From positions 332,645-396,644 of the forward strand of contig BJOX01000123.1 in NCBI GenBank assembly GCA_009731375.1: a stretch of DNA of 64,000 nucleotides. Reading direction: 5' to 3'. The number at the start of each line of letters is the position of its first letter. Position 1 is the first letter of the stretch. A program made the translations under genes and the position numbers. Shown here piece after piece: positions 59,396 to 64,000 of this stretch. The DNA is from Paulinella micropora. Taxonomy: Eukaryota; Cercozoa; Imbricatea; Euglyphida. Under the pieces are notes generated by a model. It had not been told where the DNA came from and searched no databases. It saw only the letters and a list, made by a program, of their open reading frames with translations.

Positions 59396-59787
59396 GAGAT
59401 ATCGACTAATGTCAGAAAAAAAGGAGTCTGATTTCATCAACCAAGGAAGTCTGTGGGCAAAGTATTAACCCGATGCCCAGCTAAGCCGTGATGTTTGCAC
59501 GGAAGGGACTAATACAGGCGATACCAGAAGAGCTCTCTCGACAGCATGTCTCTGCGAGAGCTCAAACCTCCCTAGTTCCAGGCGGAGCCAGGGCTCGTTC
59601 CATAAGCGCCCCTTGCAGAACGAGCTCCCACCTCCATTACAGAGGACCCAGTGAGCAGATGGAGTTTCGAGACTGTGACATCGACAGTCTAGCATAAACC
59701 GACAGAGCACTGTGGGTTTTATTCCAGGTTCAACAAGCAAGAAAGGGCACCCTGAGGGAACAGGATTGTGCTTAACGTAGATATTTC

Positions 59788-59835
<48 letters not shown>

Positions 59836-60292
59836 GATAGATAGATAGATAGATTAGCAAGAGGTGGCACTCCCGGCCTGGAAAAAGAGGAAAGAAAGAG
59901 AAAACAAAAAGAAAAGAGAAAGGCCAAAAAAAAAGTAGTGAAAAGTGAAAAGCCTTCCTCAAATCCAACCCCTTGCTTTCCTTCCCAGCCTCCCTCTATA
60001 TATATGAGAAGGAAAAGGAGAAGGAGAAGGAGAAGAAGAAGGAAAAGGAGAAGGAGGAGAAGGAGAAGGAGAAGGAGGAGGAGGAGGAGGAGAAAGAGGA
60101 GAAGAAGGAGAAGGAGAAGGAGGAGAAGGAGAAGGAGAAGGAGAGAGGGGAAGGAGAAGGAGAAGGAGGAGAAGGAGAAGGAGAATGAGAAGGAGGAGAA
60201 GGAGAAGAAGGAGAAGGAGGTGGAGAAGGAGAAGGAGGAGAAGGAGAAGGAGATAGATAGATAGATAGACAGTTAAGTTCCTTCGTAAGTCG

Positions 60293-60345
<53 letters not shown>

Positions 60346-60367
60346 TATTATCATTATTGAAGGAGAC
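59183..60367. repeat. intron 5: TAGA arrays, element C copy 5, GAAAAG and AAGGAG tract, (ATT)n
   Basis: TAGA with two HAAAP-type islands; element C 59394-59790; TAGA to 59860. 59860-60000 is a unique purine-rich stretch (minus strand AGGGAGGCTGGGAAGGAAAG, open but unassigned); (AAGGAG)n 60005-60250; (ATT)n 60295-60345. Confidence 0.87.
59394..59790 (+). mobile_element. element C, copy 5, diverged
   Basis: Same start (GATGAGATATCGACTAATGT) and interior as copy 1, with more substitutions and a 35-bp insertion at about 59528-59562 that itself forms a hairpin (AGAGCTCTC ... GAGAGCT). Truncated at GATATTTCG by a TAGA array. Confidence 0.72.
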
Positions 60368-60408
60368 CCCTCCGAGGACGTCCTCAGGCCGACCGCGTTG
60401 CAATGCAT
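60368..60408 (-). CDS. URB1: URB1 exon 5 (41 nt)
   Basis: Acceptor ATGTAG|ATGCATTG, donor GGAGGG|GTCTCC. It reads D-ALQRGRPEDVLGG and joins exon 4 as LLA-D-ALQRG, a plausible continuous helix. A (TTA)n array follows the donor side. Confidence 0.55.
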
Positions 60409-60493
60409 CTACATAGTTATATACATACATACATACATAAATACATAATACATACATACATACATACACAAACAAACAAACAAACAAGCATAC

Positions 60494-60529
60494 CTGCCAA
60501 GAGCTGCATCGTTGCCTCACCTACCTGAT
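60494..60529 (-). CDS. URB1: URB1 exon 4 (36 nt)
   Basis: Acceptor ATATATAG|ATCAGG, donor GGCAG|GTATGC; reads DQVGEATMQLLA. Its 5' edge is echoed twice upstream (60749-60780 and 60859-60888) inside (GA)n arrays as AGATCAGATAGGTGAGGC. An alternative acceptor (GTAG|GTGAGG) would also keep the frame. Confidence 0.65.
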
Positions 60530-61100
<571 letters not shown>

Positions 61101-61214
61101 CTGAGTGACCGGGTGAGGGCATTGGCAGGGCTATCAGCTGTTTGGCTAGAAGAGAAAGCATGCGCTCCCGTGGGTGGACTGCGGATAGCAACGGGGACAA
61201 GAAGCTGGTGTCGC
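61101..61214 (-). CDS. URB1: URB1 exon 3
   Basis: Acceptor CACAGCAG|GC, donor CACTCAG|GTACAATAT. In phase with exon 2 it reads GDTSFLSPLLSAVHPRERML and on to LAKQLIALPMPSPGHS. The codon usage is GC-rich and non-repetitive, unlike the (TAGA)n and (ATATGATCGA)n arrays on either side. The leucine-rich helical character fits URB1, but I do not recognise the stretch individually. Confidence 0.75.
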
Positions 61215-61229
61215 CTGCTGTGCGTATCA

Positions 61230-61274
<45 letters not shown>

Positions 61275-61306
61275 CAGATAGATAGATAGATAGATAGATA
61301 GATAGG

Positions 61307-61339
<33 letters not shown>

Positions 61340-61343
61340 CGAC

Positions 61344-61402
61344 CTTCTGTGCGTAGCATGGATTCGAGAGCAGGGGCGTTAGTAAGGAGAGCCAAGCCCA
61401 GC
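61344..61402 (-). CDS. URB1: URB1 exon 2
   Basis: Acceptor GACTTTACAG, donor GAAG|GTCGATC. It encodes LGLALLTNAPALESMLRTE. Family B MITE copy 3 ends a few bases upstream of the acceptor. The 5' edge GCTGGGCCTAGCGCTCC is echoed four times in the upstream intron. The 3' edge TACGCACAG is duplicated at the acceptor of exon 3. Confidence 0.75.
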
Positions 61403-61413
61403 CTGTAAAGTCA

Positions 61414-61571
61414 AGCGAAAAAATTTCGGCGACCTCAAATTTTGGCAATTAACGTATCTTGCGGTGAAAAGACAGGGAAGAATTCCGGCCACCCAAAGTT
61501 TTGTGCAAAAACAACGTATTCTGCGGTGAAAAATCACTGGCCGAAATATTTCCTGGCCGCAATTTTTCACT
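61414..61571 (-). mobile_element. family B foldback MITE-like element, copy 3, inverted
   Basis: AGCGAAAAAATTTCGGCGA and TGGCCGCAATTTTTCACT at the ends; the interior is the reverse complement of copies 1 and 2. It ends about 10 bp before the exon 2 acceptor. Confidence 0.78.
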
Positions 61572-61650
61572 CGTCCGTAGCAACGTAGTAGGAAAATAGG
61601 TAGATAGGAAGATTAATAGGTAGGTAGCAAGGAGAGCTAGGCCCAGCCTG

Positions 61651-61710
<60 letters not shown>

Positions 61711-62443
61711 AGAGAGAGAGAAGGGGGGGGGAAGGGGGATGTAGTGGGAAAAATAGGTAGATAGGAAGATTAATAGGTAGGTATGTAGGTAGGTAGGTAG
61801 GTAGGTAGGAAGATTAATAGATAGGTAGGTAGGTAGGTAGGTAGGAATATTAATAGGTAGGTAGGTAGGTAGGTAGGTAGGTAGGTAGGCAGATAGGACG
61901 ATTAATAGGTAGGTAGCAAGGAGNNNNNNNNNNNNNNNNNNNNNNNNNNNNNNNNNNNNNNNNNNNNNNNNNNNNNNNNNNNNNNNNNNNNNNNNNNNNN
62001 NNNNNNNNNNNNNNNNNNNNNNNNNNNNNNNNNNNNNNNNNNNNNNNNNNNNNNNNNNNNNNNNNNNNNNNNNNNNNNNNNNNNNNNNNNNNNNNNNNNN
62101 NNNNNNNNNNNNNNNNNNNNNNNNNNNNNNNNNNNNNNNNNNNNNNNNNNNNNNNNNNNNNNNNNNNNNNNNNNNNNNNNNNGGGGGGGGGGGGGGGGGG
62201 GGGGGGGGGATGTAGTGGGGAAAACAGGTAGATAGGAAGATTAATAGGTAGATAGGAAGATTAATAGGTAGGTATGTAGGTAGGTAGGTAGATTAATAGG
62301 TAGGTATGAAGATAGGTAGCCTGTAGCAACGTAGTAGGAAAATAGGTAGATTGGAAGATTAATAGGTATGTAGGTAGATAGGTAGGTAGGTAGGTAGGTA
62401 GGAAGATTAATAGGTAGGTAGCAAGGAGAGCTAGGCCCAGCCT

Positions 62444-62490
<47 letters not shown>

Positions 62491-62688
62491 CAAGGAGCGC
62501 TAGGCCCAGCCTGTAGAGAGAGAGAGAGAGACAGAAGCGGGAGAGAGGAGAAAGGGGGGGGGGGGGGGGGAGGGGGGGAAAGNNNNNNNNNNGGTAGGTA
62601 GGTAGGTAGGTAGGTAGGTAGGTAGGTAGGTAGGTAGGTAGATAGGTAGATTGATAGGTAGGTAGCAAGGAGCGCCAGGCCAAGCCTG

Positions 62689-62732
<44 letters not shown>

Positions 62733-63023
62733 AGGGAGAAAGGAGGAGGAGGAGGGGGGGGGGATGTAGTGAGAAAAATAGGTAGATAGGAAGATTAATA
62801 GGTAAATATGTATGTATGCAGGTAGGTAGGTAGGTAGGTAGGTAGGTAGGTAGGTAGATAGGTAGATAAAAGATGACAGAAGAGAACGACACACAGAAGC
62901 AAAGAAAACACACAATTTTTTAAAATGATAAATAGATAGATAGTTATAGAGATAGATAGATAGGTAGATAGGTGGGTAGGTAGATAGATAGATAGATAGA
63001 TAGATAGATATGTAGATATATAC

Positions 63024-63055
<32 letters not shown>

Positions 63056-63195
63056 GTAGATAGATAGGTAGATAGATAGATAGATAGATAGATAGGTAGA
63101 TAGATAGATAGATAGATATAGATAGATAGATAGATAGATATAGATAGATAGATAGATAGATATAGATAGATAGATAGATAGAGATAGGTAGATAT

Positions 63196-63227
<32 letters not shown>

Positions 63228-63364
63228 GTAGATAGATAGATAGGTAGATAGAAAGATAGGTAGATAGATAGATAGATAGATATATAGATATATAGATATA
63301 TAGATAGATAGATAGATAGATAGGTAGGTAGATAGATAGATAGGTAGATAGTAGATAGATAGAC

Positions 63365-63398
<34 letters not shown>

Positions 63399-63502
63399 GT
63401 AGATAGGTAGATAGGTAGATAGATAGGTAGATAGGTAGATAGATAGATAAATAGATAAATAGATAGATATATAGATAGATAGATAGATAGGTAGAAAGAT
63501 AA

Positions 63503-63535
<33 letters not shown>

Positions 63536-63832
63536 GATAGATAGATAGATAGATAGATAGATAGGTAGATAGGTAGATAGATAAGATAGATAAGATAGAT
63601 AAGATAGATAAGATAGATAGGTAGAAAGATAAATAAATAGATAGATATATAGATAGATAGAGATAGATAGATAGATAGATAGATAGGTAGATAGATAGGT
63701 AGATAGGTAGATAGATAGATAGATAGATAGATGGATAGATAGATAGAAAGATAGGTAGATAAATAGATAGATAGATAGATATATAGATAGACAGATAGAT
63801 AGATAGATAGATAGATAGATAGGTAGACCTAC
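61572..63832. repeat. intron 1 (of those visible): GGTA, GA, TAGA arrays with exon 2 echoes and gaps
   Basis: Exon 2 5'-edge echoes at about 61632-61652, 62426-62446, 62489-62513 and 62671-62692, separated by (GA)n, poly-G and GATTAATAGGTA repeats. Gaps 61924-62182 and 62583-62592; island 62868-62930 unassigned; TAGA 62930-63825. Confidence 0.88.
61924..62182. other. assembly gap
   Basis: 259 N followed by a 29-base G run. It may hide further exon 2 echoes or an exon. Confidence 0.9.

Positions 63833-64000
<168 letters not shown>

Noticed and set aside
59938-60264. Lys/Arg/Glu-rich frame on the + strand
   Set aside because: Product of the (AAGGAG)n tract; no flanking coding signal and opposite to the host gene.

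Overview
This is nuclear DNA of a eukaryote, very probably a single-celled alga or other protist; the lineage cannot be fixed from the window. The evidence is a broken Ty1/copia retrotransposon at the left end, GT-AG spliceosomal introns, and a gene for the nucleolar 60S-assembly factor URB1 (yeast Npa1). About 85-90% of the window is simple-sequence DNA: (TAGA)n, (TACA)n, (GGTA)n, (AAGT)n, hexamer and 9-mer arrays, and 20-31 bp minisatellites. Most long open frames are translations of these repeats and are not genes.

Layout. Positions 1-4090 hold the pol region of a decayed copia element on the + strand. Positions 4090-5440 are intergenic, with old degenerate repeats. From 5441 to about 63855 almost everything belongs to one minus-strand gene. 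I assembled it by eye from 42 short islands of unique sequence between repeat arrays. Each island is bounded by AG (acceptor) and GT (donor), and the reading phases fit from the first visible exon to a stop at 5441-5443. The summed coding length is 4542 nt (1513 codons plus stop). Exons 19-27 carry the conserved C-terminal part of URB1/Npa1 and can be recognised from memory of the family. The other exons are assigned by phase, splice sites and position. The 5' part of the gene lies beyond 64000. Introns make up about 92% of the gene span.

The main discovery is how the introns are built. Many repeat arrays carry multiple copies ('echoes') of the edge of the adjacent exon, including the splice junction. 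Introns upstream of an exon echo its 5' edge, and introns downstream echo its 3' edge. Several introns are bounded by a direct duplication of the AG|GT junction, as expected if introns arose by duplication of an AGGT-containing exon segment and were then filled by repeat expansion. One 30-nt exon is present in triplicate with intact splice sites. One 45-nt exon looks newly recruited from an echo. One exon encodes about 50 consecutive glutamates.

Four families of short dispersed elements sit in these introns: two foldback MITE-like families (A about 213 bp, B about 165 bp), a roughly 550-bp element C with a terminal direct repeat, and a roughly 405-bp SINE-like element in tandem. Assembly gaps (N) lie at 15401-15410, 20838-20847, 24770-24825, 53299-53311, 58425-58434, 60711-60750, 61924-62182 and 62583-62592, mostly inside or beside low-complexity runs. 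All family assignments are from memory and visual reading; no search or alignment program was run.
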